Source: Streptococcus suis
Lineage (GTDB): Bacteria > Bacillota > Bacilli > Lactobacillales > Streptococcaceae
NCBI GenBank assembly: GCA_022354845.1
Contig: CP031970.1
Coordinates: 1,860,001 to 1,924,000 of the forward strand
DNA length: 64,000 nucleotides
Direction: 5' to 3'
The notes under the pieces are model-generated. The model was not told the DNA's origin. It saw only the letters and a program-made list of their open reading frames with translations, and searched no databases. Below, one piece after another: positions 37,172 to 45,146 of the stretch (positions are counted from its first letter, which is position 1; each line of letters begins with the position of its first letter). The position numbers and the translations under genes were made by a program.

Positions 37172-37392
37172 CTTCAATACCTCGTTAGCTTATTTTTAAT
37201 CTATTATACCTCTTTTCATACGTTTTTAGAGGTGCCCTTATGAATAATATTCTTAACAAAGAGAGTAAATTTTTCCGAAAAATAGATATTTTTAGGAAAG
37301 ATTGTGATACTATCTTAGCTAAAAAAATACAACTACTATTTATTTACGGTATAATAGCTATATAAAATTAACTAAATTTCAGGAGAGAAAAT

Positions 37393-37683
37393 ATGGAAGA
37401 ATTATATGATAACCTTTATGACTTTATTAAAAACTTTGAAATTTTACTTACCAAAAATATCTTTAATGGCGAATTTCAGCAAGAAATTAAAACATTTGGT
37501 AACGAATTACACAAATTATGTGAACAAAAGCAGTTTAATGTTGATTTTTCAGATATCCTAGCTATGACCTCTTTTGTAGAATTATTAAATCATACTCCTA
37601 ATAAGTCACAAGAATATTTAACTAGTAGTGTCGAAAAGTTCTATTCTGATATTATAGAACCAACTAAATTTGAAATCCAATAA
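37393..37683 (+). CDS. Small helical protein, paralogue of the ICE gene at 62014
   Basis: This 96-residue acidic helical protein has AGGAGAG upstream and a TATAAT at 37350-37355. It aligns along its length with the 99-residue protein at 62014-62313 (N[IV]F[NK]GE, LxxxCEQKxFxV, SxxxLLxxTPxxSxEY, S[VI]K[SF]FYxDxIEPTKxE). The function is unknown; the paralogue lies inside the conjugation operon. Confidence 0.65.
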   Translation: MEELYDNLYDFIKNFEILLTKNIFNGEFQQEIKTFGNELHKLCEQKQFNVDFSDILAMTSFVELLNHTPNKSQEYLTSSVEKFYSDIIEPTKFEIQ

Positions 37684-37715
37684 TGCAAGTCTGTTTTCTT
37701 AACTTTTATAAAAAA

Positions 37716-37753
37716 AAGTTACCGATCAACGGGGTCTCCCCTAGCGGTAACTT
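37716..37753. terminator. Bidirectional terminator
   Basis: AAGTTACCG / CGGTAACTT stem with an inner GGGG/CCCC hairpin, between the convergent 37393 and 37761 genes; T-rich on both sides. Confidence 0.8.
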
Positions 37754-37760
37754 CTTTATA

Positions 37761-38285
37761 TTACTCCAATTCCTCTACCTTTTCAATCCTTTTTTTAACT
37801 TTATTGTTAAGATTTGAAAATTTATGTACTAGCTCTCTTCCTAATATCGCTATTTCTTTCGCCTCGATGAGAATTTCTTCAAAACTCATACCTTTTCTAT
37901 AGTGACCCATTCTATGTACCACTGCATTTCTTCTCACGCGGAATACACTCAATAAATCATAACATTTTCTATAATCTACATGGGACTTATAGTGATTCGT
38001 TTTCTTGATTATCGGTAAACCTTGACTACTATCAGCTAGTCTTCTGATTAATAAATTGCGTATCTCTGAATATTCATCTTGTTCATTACTATTCATAAAC
38101 TCGGCAAGTAAAGAACTTTTTATATATAATTTATCCGAGTCCTCTAAATCTAATTTCAATAGAAGGCTACTTACTCTATCTTCAAGCAATGCAAACTCGA
38201 TTGTAATTGCTTCAAAATAATTTTCATTATTTATTGAATTCTCCATGCTATGTTTTAATGCGTCTACATATTCTGTATGATTCAT
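37761..38285 (-). CDS. HEPN-like helical protein of the Sau3AI locus
   Basis: This 174-residue, all-helical acidic protein contains RRNAVVH (Arg119-Asn120...His124), the Rx4-6H pattern of HEPN ribonucleases, within a helix-rich C-terminal part. The N-terminal EAITIEFALLEDRVSSLL is similar to other HEPN-like proteins. HEPN RNases are common toxins in defence loci. It is third in a minus-strand operon, 10 bp after the 38296-39090 gene. The assignment is by motif only. Confidence 0.6.
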   Translation of the reverse strand: MNHTEYVDALKHSMENSINNENYFEAITIEFALLEDRVSSLLLKLDLEDSDKLYIKSSLLAEFMNSNEQDEYSEIRNLLIRRLADSSQGLPIIKKTNHYKSHVDYRKCYDLLSVFRVRRNAVVHRMGHYRKGMSFEEILIEAKEIAILGRELVHKFSNLNNKVKKRIEKVEELE

Positions 38286-38295
38286 AACACACTCC

Positions 38296-39090
38296 TTAAT
38301 TTAAGTTACTAGAAAAAATTGATAATCTTTCTAAATATGGTCTCTTTGCAATTGTAATATTTAGAGGACATTCACTTTTTACTTCCTCTGACGTATAAAC
38401 AATTTTAGGACCTTTTCCATCTACTTCATTAAGATTCAATAAACTTAGATATAAACGCCCACTTTGTAGTTTAACATTGAGATTATTAAATCTATAAACT
38501 CCATCTTGATTTCCCCTTAAAGAATTAAAAGTATTTTTCATCCATATATATAAGTTAGAAATCCTTTCTTGATTTAACTCACCAATATATCCGTTATTTG
38601 TCAAATTAGGAAACAGGTTAAAGGGATTCTGAATAAAGTGAAGCAAATCTCTCTTAGGAATAATTTTTACCTCAATCCTTGCTATATTTTGTATTGATAA
38701 ATCCCAAGTGTTATTTCGAGTAAAAATCCACTGAAAGCAGAAGTATTCAGTGTTCTTATAGTAACTCTCATTATCGATTGCCCAACCTTCTCGATAATTG
38801 CCATTCTGTAAACTTGCCAATTCCATTGCAAATGTTGGGAGCCCGTCACTTCTACCATCTATAACAATATAATCCGTTGCTGCTTTTGCATCAATCGTAT
38901 GAAAATTATTATCACCAAATACTTGAAGTGATTTCATTAGAAAATCGGATCCTTGCAGTTGCTCCTCTCGTGAATTTGTAAATCTTATTTCAGCATCTGG
39001 TAACTCTCTTTCAAGAAATTCTTTCAGAATAGGGAGTAACGCTCTTTCTTTTTGTGAATCATTAAATCTTTGTGTCATATTATTCATCAT
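38296..39090 (-). CDS. Putative nuclease-fold protein co-encoded with the Sau3AI-like enzyme
   Basis: This protein of about 264 residues is not recognised. Near its N-terminus it has GSDFLMKSLQVFGDNNFHTIDAKAA, where D...IDAK looks like a PD-(D/E)xK nuclease core (ID-x-K), followed by beta-rich sequence. The ATG at 39090 lies 2 bp after the stop of the Sau3AI-like gene; longer in-frame starts overlap that gene. It could be a second nuclease or an accessory subunit. Confidence 0.55.
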   Translation of the reverse strand: MMNNMTQRFNDSQKERALLPILKEFLERELPDAEIRFTNSREEQLQGSDFLMKSLQVFGDNNFHTIDAKAATDYIVIDGRSDGLPTFAMELASLQNGNYREGWAIDNESYYKNTEYFCFQWIFTRNNTWDLSIQNIARIEVKIIPKRDLLHFIQNPFNLFPNLTNNGYIGELNQERISNLYIWMKNTFNSLRGNQDGVYRFNNLNVKLQSGRLYLSLLNLNEVDGKGPKIVYTSEEVKSECPLNITIAKRPYLERLSIFSSNLN

Positions 39091-39092
39091 AA

Positions 39093-40583
39093 CTAATCCC
39101 ATTTCCCTTCTAGCACTTCTTTTAGGAATTGTTTTGGAATCCAAAACGAATGTTTTGTAATATGTCGTCCGTCGGGTAATTCATCAGTATCAGATAACTT
39201 TCCTTTACCGACAAACCCTCCAGGGGTTATCTCATATAATGTATTTTGAGCATGAATTTTGGTAAAGATAACTTTATTAATTCTACTTTGCGGAAAATTT
39301 GTTGATACCTTATTTCCATTCTGAGTTAATTGAACTCCTTCAGCTAGAATTCTTTTTGTTTCCTGCCAAACTCGTTTTACTTCATCTATTTGTCTATCAG
39401 GAAATCCCCAGAACTTTATCCTATCCAATATAAATGTTTTTGGATTTGTCTCTTTGAAAACAACAAATAAAAATCTTTTGTTACAGATTTCTTGGAATGG
39501 ATGAGATTCCTCCCACTCATCATTAGCCACTAGATTTTTAAAATTATATGTTTTAAATGGTGAATCCTCTTTCGGAAGACCATTTTTATCAACACGAATG
39601 ACACGCAAATTCATGTTAGCTTTTTGAAACTCTTGTGTCTTATCTATGTCACCTGTAAGGCCAATTATTTTCCGAATCAGTGAACTGTTTTTCCCTTTGG
39701 CTTTTGGATTAATATCAAATGTTTTATATAATTCTGCTTCTGTCCAACCTTGGTACTTTAAAATTTTATCAGATATTATCTCTGTAAAAGTTTTCTTTTC
39801 CCCTTTAGCGGTTGCGACTACACTCTCTTGGTCCTTCTGATTAAAAATTTTGTTATTAATCAGATAAGTCATGTAACTAGATTTTAGTTCCCATGCTCGT
39901 TGTTTTGCGGGTTCATCACTATACGGTTGACTTCGAAAATCTTTGCCTTTCCCAGCTCCTTTAGTACAGGTAGAAAGGTAATTACCATCTGATTCTGATA
40001 ATTCGTGAGCCTTACCTTGTTTAATTTTATCAGTGATTCTTTTATAATCCTCCAGTATTACATCCATGTCCTCAGTGAACCATTCAAAAAGAAATACCTT
40101 TTCAATAATGTAATCAGCCATCGTTTGACTAGGGATTAGTCCATTATAAAATAGTAATAGGATTTTTTGACATTTTTCCCAGAGATGGGTCGAATAAAAA
40201 TCATCTAAATTTTCTTCCATATAATTTAGAATTGTAAGGACTAGTCTTTCTTTAGCGCTAATACTGCCGTTTTTATTAACTTTAAAAGGGGTTACTTTTA
40301 GCTCAATCCCAACTTTTTCAAAGTCAGCAAGTCTATCACTATTTGGATTATAACCATAAAAATATTTCTCAATATAATTTCCATACTGCCCTTTTGACTT
40401 CATGCTGATTTCTTTAAAATCTTTTTCAGAAATAGTATTTGTTTGAAAATCATCATAACTTTTATATACAGAATTTTGATACTTATCAATAATATCAATA
40501 AATTTTTCGCCAACTATACCTTCTGTATACTTTAAAATACTATCTACATTGGCATCATCGTAATCAAAAAGTGAAAATTCCAT
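39093..40583 (-). CDS. Sau3AI/MutH-family type II restriction endonuclease (GATC)
   Basis: This 496-residue protein has the size of Sau3AI (about 490) and its duplicated MutH-like layout. The active site is seen as D87...E94-L-K96 (ADFEKVGIELKVTPF). The C-terminal half looks like the second, catalytically inactive MutH fold used as an allosteric DNA-binding domain. It should cut unmethylated GATC. It diverges from its methyltransferase. Confidence 0.85.
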   Translation of the reverse strand: MEFSLFDYDDANVDSILKYTEGIVGEKFIDIIDKYQNSVYKSYDDFQTNTISEKDFKEISMKSKGQYGNYIEKYFYGYNPNSDRLADFEKVGIELKVTPFKVNKNGSISAKERLVLTILNYMEENLDDFYSTHLWEKCQKILLLFYNGLIPSQTMADYIIEKVFLFEWFTEDMDVILEDYKRITDKIKQGKAHELSESDGNYLSTCTKGAGKGKDFRSQPYSDEPAKQRAWELKSSYMTYLINNKIFNQKDQESVVATAKGEKKTFTEIISDKILKYQGWTEAELYKTFDINPKAKGKNSSLIRKIIGLTGDIDKTQEFQKANMNLRVIRVDKNGLPKEDSPFKTYNFKNLVANDEWEESHPFQEICNKRFLFVVFKETNPKTFILDRIKFWGFPDRQIDEVKRVWQETKRILAEGVQLTQNGNKVSTNFPQSRINKVIFTKIHAQNTLYEITPGGFVGKGKLSDTDELPDGRHITKHSFWIPKQFLKEVLEGKWD

Positions 40584-40611
40584 AAATCACCACCAAATCT
40601 ATATTATAGAT

Positions 40612-40659
40612 ATTATACCAAATGTTTTACTTGATCGATTGTCATAAATGCGATATAAT
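40612..40659. promoter_or_regulatory. Divergent promoters of the Sau3AI-like locus, with a GATC in the -35
   Basis: For the methyltransferase, TTGATC (40631-40636), 17 bp and TATAAT (40654-40659). The -35 hexamer itself includes GATC. For the endonuclease, TATAAT is read on the minus strand at 40612-40617. Methylation of this GATC could feed back on expression. Confidence 0.5.
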
Positions 40660-40688
40660 GGTTATATTATTAAATTTAGGAGTTATTA

Positions 40689-41951
40689 ATGAAAGTTCTA
40701 GAACTGTTCGCTGGAGTTGGGGGGTTCCGTATCGGTCTTGAAAATGCCGATAAAAATTACTTCCAAACAAAATGGGCAAATCAATGGGAACCCTCACGTA
40801 AATCTCAAGACGCTTTTGAAGTATATGACTATCATTTTCCAGATAGTGAAAACATCAATATTAGTATTTCTGATATTAGCGATGAGAGATTTGCTGAAAT
40901 GGATGCGGATATGATTGTCGGTGGTTTTCCATGTCAAGATTATTCAGTGGCCCGTAGTAAAAAAAATGAACAAGGTATTGAGGGTAAAAAAGGAGTACTT
41001 TTTTGGGAAATTATTCGGGCTACTCGTATCATTAAACCGAAATATTTAGTTTTGGAAAATGTAGACCGCTTATTAAAAGCTCCATCTAAACAACGTGGAC
41101 GTGACTTCGCAATCATGCTAACTGCTTTTAATAACCTTGGTTATTCTGTAGAATGGCGTGTGATTAATGCTGCTGAATATGGCCGTAGTCAACGTCGTCG
41201 ACGTGTCTTTTTCTTTGTCTATCGAAATGATACCGACTTTGCTAAAAGTATCGATAATAAATATGAAACAAATGATCTCGTATTTGATGACAATAGATAC
41301 GATGACTACATCTATCATACAGGTTTATTTGCTACCCAATTTCCTATCAAACATTCTCCAGTAAAAAAACGACAGGTCTTTTATGAATTAGCAAATGATA
41401 TTGTTGAAGTCTCAGATAACTTTACAGGTACCGTTTGGAATACAGGTGTTATGCGACATGGAAAATATTATTCTATTGACACTGAACCTGATTATGATGG
41501 AAATCCTATTACACTAGGGGAAATTTTACAAGTTGAGAAAGACGTTCCAGAAAAATACTTTTTGACAGACCAATCTAAATTAGAGAAATTTCAATATTTG
41601 AGAGGACCAAAAAGAATTGAGAGAACTTCTGCTGATGGTCATTCATACATCTATTCTGAAGGGGGGATGTCACCGACAGATGATCTCAATCTTCCTGGCC
41701 GTACCATGTTAACTTCAGAAGGAACAGTTAACAGGTCCACTCACTTCCTTAAAGTTAATAATCGTTACCGTCTCATTACACCAGTAGAGGCTGAAAGATT
41801 ACAAGACTTCCCTGATAATTGGACTGCTAAGAAAAAGCTCTCTGATGGTTCAATTGTTGAGGTATCAGATAAGATGCGTATGTTTTTTATGGGAAATGCA
41901 CTTGTTACTGAAATAGTGAGAAAAATTGGAGAATATATTAGACAATGGTAA
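40689..41951 (+). CDS. DNA cytosine-5 methyltransferase, M.Sau3AI-like
   Basis: This 420-residue protein has motif I LELFAGVGGFRIGLE, motif IV GGFPCQDYS with catalytic Cys82, motif VI LVLENVDRLL, motif VIII QRRRRVFF and motif X FFMGNALV near the end. It probably protects GATC at cytosine against the neighbouring endonuclease. AGGAG lies before the ATG. Its stop overlaps the next gene's start. Confidence 0.92.
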   Translation: MKVLELFAGVGGFRIGLENADKNYFQTKWANQWEPSRKSQDAFEVYDYHFPDSENINISISDISDERFAEMDADMIVGGFPCQDYSVARSKKNEQGIEGKKGVLFWEIIRATRIIKPKYLVLENVDRLLKAPSKQRGRDFAIMLTAFNNLGYSVEWRVINAAEYGRSQRRRRVFFFVYRNDTDFAKSIDNKYETNDLVFDDNRYDDYIYHTGLFATQFPIKHSPVKKRQVFYELANDIVEVSDNFTGTVWNTGVMRHGKYYSIDTEPDYDGNPITLGEILQVEKDVPEKYFLTDQSKLEKFQYLRGPKRIERTSADGHSYIYSEGGMSPTDDLNLPGRTMLTSEGTVNRSTHFLKVNNRYRLITPVEAERLQDFPDNWTAKKKLSDGSIVEVSDKMRMFFMGNALVTEIVRKIGEYIRQW

Positions 41952-43129
41952 ATAATAATAGTATGGAACGTAAAGACAAATGGTTAAATATCTTTGATAA
42001 GCTTTCCGGGTCTGTAGGCAAAGCCAATATTTCATTAAACAATTATCTAGAAGAGTTCCTGAAATCTGAAAGTTCCAGTAGAATAATTGGTAAACAAAAC
42101 AGAATTAAATCCGATGTGAGTTTCGCTGATAAGCTCATAAGGAGTGATTGTATTAGTAACTGGACTTACATTGATAATGACGATGAAGCAAATATGAAAA
42201 CTCTTAGCAAAAGCCTTCATGACTATATTGGATTTAGAATTACTACATTATTCTTCAATGAAGAGGAAAAATTTGCTAATGCCTTAATTGACTTTTTAAC
42301 AAAAAAACAAAACGTTGAAATCCCTGAAACCCAAAAAAACCCAAAAAATTTGCAAGTAAATGGTCACTCAATAATGAAATTCCAGGGTTTTATCACACCA
42401 GAAAATGACACACCTCTAAAGTTTGGTTTTGAAATACAAATTAAATCTTCAATTCATAATTTGTGGGGTGAAGTAGAACACAGTTCAATTTACAAACCTA
42501 GTCAGTTTGATTTCAGAATTAATCAAAAGAAAGAAAGTGTTGAAAACATTTGGGAAACTCTCACTAGTTCTGATAAACAACTATTTCATCTAAATAAAGA
42601 AACATATAAAAAAGAAGATTTATTAAAACAGTTATTTACAACCTACCTTGAAGAAATTAACTTCTTAGAACCATTGAACTCTCATTACTATTATTCAATC
42701 TTCTTCAATGTTTTCATTTACAGAAATATAAATACTTTAGAAGATTTAGTATCCCAATTAATTGTTAAAAAAAATATCGAATCAAAACTCCAATATTCAA
42801 TTTCAAATCTAAAACAAAATTACACATACTCAAGTTTAAAAGAAATATTATCAGGTATACTTTACCAAAACGAAATGGAAACTATTAAAAAAATTTTTGA
42901 TTATTGCTTTAATATAAAGGAAACTGAATTTCTAGATACTTTAATATTTTCCATAATAAAAAATATGGGTTTGGATGAGACAGATGATCCAGAATTATTT
43001 GGTTCTGATATCGATGAGGATGAAGATGAACAAAACGATTTAATTACAGAGGATAACGCTGAATTTTTGGGAATGTTATCGAAGTTAGGTTTTAAAACAG
43101 AAAGGTTTGAAAAAAATGTCAACAAGTAA
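41945..43129 (+). CDS. RelA/SpoT-domain nucleotidyltransferase-like protein in the defence locus
   Basis: This 394-residue protein has RelA/SpoT synthetase motifs: R53-x-K55-S, DYIGFR (93-98), FEIQIKS (162-168), then HNLWGEVEHSSIYK (171-184), the counterpart of the EVQIRT...AEH...YK region. There is no HD hydrolase, TGS or ACT domain. The C-terminal half is a helical repeat with an acidic tail. Small RelA/SpoT proteins include (p)ppGpp synthetases and toxins that modify tRNA or NTPs. The ATG overlaps the methyltransferase stop, so the two are one operon. Confidence 0.8.
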   Translation: MVNNNSMERKDKWLNIFDKLSGSVGKANISLNNYLEEFLKSESSSRIIGKQNRIKSDVSFADKLIRSDCISNWTYIDNDDEANMKTLSKSLHDYIGFRITTLFFNEEEKFANALIDFLTKKQNVEIPETQKNPKNLQVNGHSIMKFQGFITPENDTPLKFGFEIQIKSSIHNLWGEVEHSSIYKPSQFDFRINQKKESVENIWETLTSSDKQLFHLNKETYKKEDLLKQLFTTYLEEINFLEPLNSHYYYSIFFNVFIYRNINTLEDLVSQLIVKKNIESKLQYSISNLKQNYTYSSLKEILSGILYQNEMETIKKIFDYCFNIKETEFLDTLIFSIIKNMGLDETDDPELFGSDIDEDEDEQNDLITEDNAEFLGMLSKLGFKTERFEKNVNK

Positions 43130-44150
43130 GATAAATCAAATCCATTCAGAATTAGATTGGATTGAATCACAAAATATTACGTTGGAAAAATTAATTCGCT
43201 CAACAAAAGTTGATGTTTTCGATTCTATAAATTTCACTGGTTACCAGCGTGAAATTAATGAAAAACATGTTTTAAAAATTGTAAAATATATCACTGATGA
43301 ATTTAGACAAGGCAACTTTCTTTTCCCTAGTCCAATTATCTGTTCTAGACGAGATGGCGATTCAAACTTATTCATTGTAGATGGTCAGCATAGGGTTAGT
43401 GCATTTAAAAATATCCAAGACAACAAACCTGAGCTATTTGAGATGATTAACGACTTTGAACTTAATATTATCGTTTTAGAAAAACCAACAATAAAACTCG
43501 AAGTAGATACATTTATTACCATTAATAAAACTTCTAAAAAAGTTGACACATCGTTAGCCCTCATTGCTAAAACTTTACATTCTGGCCTAGACTCGAGTGA
43601 CCAAACAGCAAAAAAACAATTTATTTTGGTAGAAACTGCTCGAAAAATGGATACCACTGATGGTTCACATTTCTTAAATAATATTGCCTGGGAAGGTACA
43701 CCTCGATCAACTGGAAAAACAATCTCTCTCAATACATTTGTCAGAGCTTACATGCCAATTGTAAATTATTTAGTAAAGCATAATCTTATTGATTTAAGTG
43801 AAAACTCAGACTTAGTTAAATACATAAATCTTTGTTTCAACATAATTAATTCCATTTGGGATTCATTTGAGAAAAAATGGCCTCAACTTTTCAATGAAGG
43901 AAAGAATAGCATTGTTCAAGGAACTATTGGTTCAAGTGCAATTATTAAGTTCCTGATTAACTATTTAAACAAGGATGAATCAAGAGGTACAGTTGATGAT
44001 AAAATTCTTATAAAAGAAATAAAAACTGCAATCGAAAGGATAAATGACAATTATGAAAACTGGGTGCCGAATGGTACGTATTCAAATTATTCTTCTGGAG
44101 CTGGACATACAATTATATCCAAAATTTTAATGGATAGTATTGATAAATAA
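43116..44150 (+). CDS. DGQHR-domain protein (DndB/ParB-like fold)
   Basis: This 344-residue protein has the signature VDGQHRVSAF (DGQHR at residues 89-93) and a preceding YQREINEKHVLKIVKYI, as in DGQHR proteins such as the phosphorothioation regulator DndB. The fold is ParB/Srx-like and may bind nucleotides or DNA. The start overlaps the RelA/SpoT-like gene by 14 bp, so the two are translationally coupled. Its role here is unknown; regulator or sensor are possibilities. Confidence 0.8.
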   Translation: MSTSKINQIHSELDWIESQNITLEKLIRSTKVDVFDSINFTGYQREINEKHVLKIVKYITDEFRQGNFLFPSPIICSRRDGDSNLFIVDGQHRVSAFKNIQDNKPELFEMINDFELNIIVLEKPTIKLEVDTFITINKTSKKVDTSLALIAKTLHSGLDSSDQTAKKQFILVETARKMDTTDGSHFLNNIAWEGTPRSTGKTISLNTFVRAYMPIVNYLVKHNLIDLSENSDLVKYINLCFNIINSIWDSFEKKWPQLFNEGKNSIVQGTIGSSAIIKFLINYLNKDESRGTVDDKILIKEIKTAIERINDNYENWVPNGTYSNYSSGAGHTIISKILMDSIDK

Positions 44151-44245
44151 AGACTACTTTCATATCTATTATCTATCTAGTCTTCACACAATTCATACTA
44201 AACTCCTTTAATATGAATTGAATTTTTCTATGTGTAACTAAAATG

Positions 44246-44277
44246 ATGACTTAGAGCAGTTCCTAAGTCATTTTTTT
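44246..44277 (+). terminator. Terminator downstream of the DGQHR gene
   Basis: ATGACTTAG / CTAAGTCAT, a 9-bp stem, 8-nt loop and seven T's. Confidence 0.8.
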
Positions 44278-44488
44278 AAAGTGATAATCCGACATTTTAG
44301 CAGTTTTGAATTTAGCTTGAACAATGCCTTTTATAACGGATTTTTCTTAAAATTTCCATTATAACCAAACTAAATTGTTTAACAAAGCGAAAAAGCCAGT
44401 ATAGTATACACTGACTGCTTCAAGAAGATTATATGTAAAATTTTGTATTAATTAGAATATATATGTAAGAAAAGACCTCAAATACAAC
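44278..44488. other. Spacer between the defence locus and the UmuC module
   Basis: No gene is seen. It contains the near-palindrome CAGTATAGTATACACTG (around 44398-44414), which may be a regulatory site. Confidence 0.4.
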
Positions 44489-44788
44489 TTAAATTACTTT
44501 TGGATTTGTACTATGTCCCACGTATTGAAACGTCCTAACATTTTTGTTATCTCTCTCCAAAGATACTTGGAAGTGGAAATAATGGTCTCGTCCATCAATT
44601 GACCTTTCCTTATTGAGCTTAAAATAGTTTTTATGAGATAATGCCATAGATAATAGTATATCATCAATGATAAATGTTAAGGGAGTTCCATCTGCTGAGT
44701 GACGATAAAAATCTTCTTCAAACTTGATATAGCTTTCTGAAAAATAGTCTATCTGTAGCTTATCTTTATAAAGTTCATTCCTATCCAC
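44489..44788 (-). CDS. DUF5960-like small protein of the UmuC operon
   Basis: This 99-residue protein is similar in length and context to DUF5960 proteins found after umuC and the YolD-like gene in streptococcal elements. It overlaps the YolD-like gene by 8 bp. There are no membrane segments or catalytic motifs. Confidence 0.6.
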   Translation of the reverse strand: MDRNELYKDKLQIDYFSESYIKFEEDFYRHSADGTPLTFIIDDILLSMALSHKNYFKLNKERSIDGRDHYFHFQVSLERDNKNVRTFQYVGHSTNPKVI

Positions 44789-45146
44789 TTTCCATTCCTC
44801 CTTCTGCTAATTGAATATCTAGGATAGTCTCAACTTCAACCAAATGAAACTTACTATCCGATTTAATTACAATTCCATCTTTGGATATTTCCGTCACCTG
44901 TCCATGATAGGTGACTTTTTGATTGTGTTTTTTTACAGTAAATTGTCCTTCAAGTTGACCTGCATAGAGTTGTGAGATAAGTGTTAGCTTATCAAGCAAA
45001 CTAAGCTCATCTGAAAATTTTATTTTATATTTCTCTTCAACTAGAGATGTAGTATGCTCAGATAAGAAAAAGCCCATCCATTTCATCATACCACGGTCTT
45101 GATGATCTCTAGCTGATTGAAAAGGTAAATAACTTCTATCTATCAC
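44781..45146 (-). CDS. YolD-like protein
   Basis: This 121-residue protein has the N-terminal YolD pattern DRGMMKWMGFFLSEH and a beta-rich C-terminal half. YolD-like proteins are often encoded next to Y-family polymerases and are thought to act like UmuD partners, although this is not well proven. It overlaps the umuC stop by one base. Confidence 0.75.
   Translation of the reverse strand: MIDRSYLPFQSARDHQDRGMMKWMGFFLSEHTTSLVEEKYKIKFSDELSLLDKLTLISQLYAGQLEGQFTVKKHNQKVTYHGQVTEISKDGIVIKSDSKFHLVEVETILDIQLAEGGMESG

Larger units (their letters stand above)
36353..37228. mobile_element. Rearranged IS5-family copy with internal inversion and deletion
   Basis: Segment 36353-36689 is the transposase 3' end in plus orientation, ending in a full terminal repeat TTAGAGGTGCCC (36678-36689). 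Segment 36690-37228 is the transposase 5' part in minus orientation, ending in the other terminal repeat (37217-37228). About 315 bp of the middle of the element are missing compared with copy 1. The join occurs exactly at the IS terminus, as expected from intramolecular transposition or an IS-mediated inversion. Confidence 0.8.
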
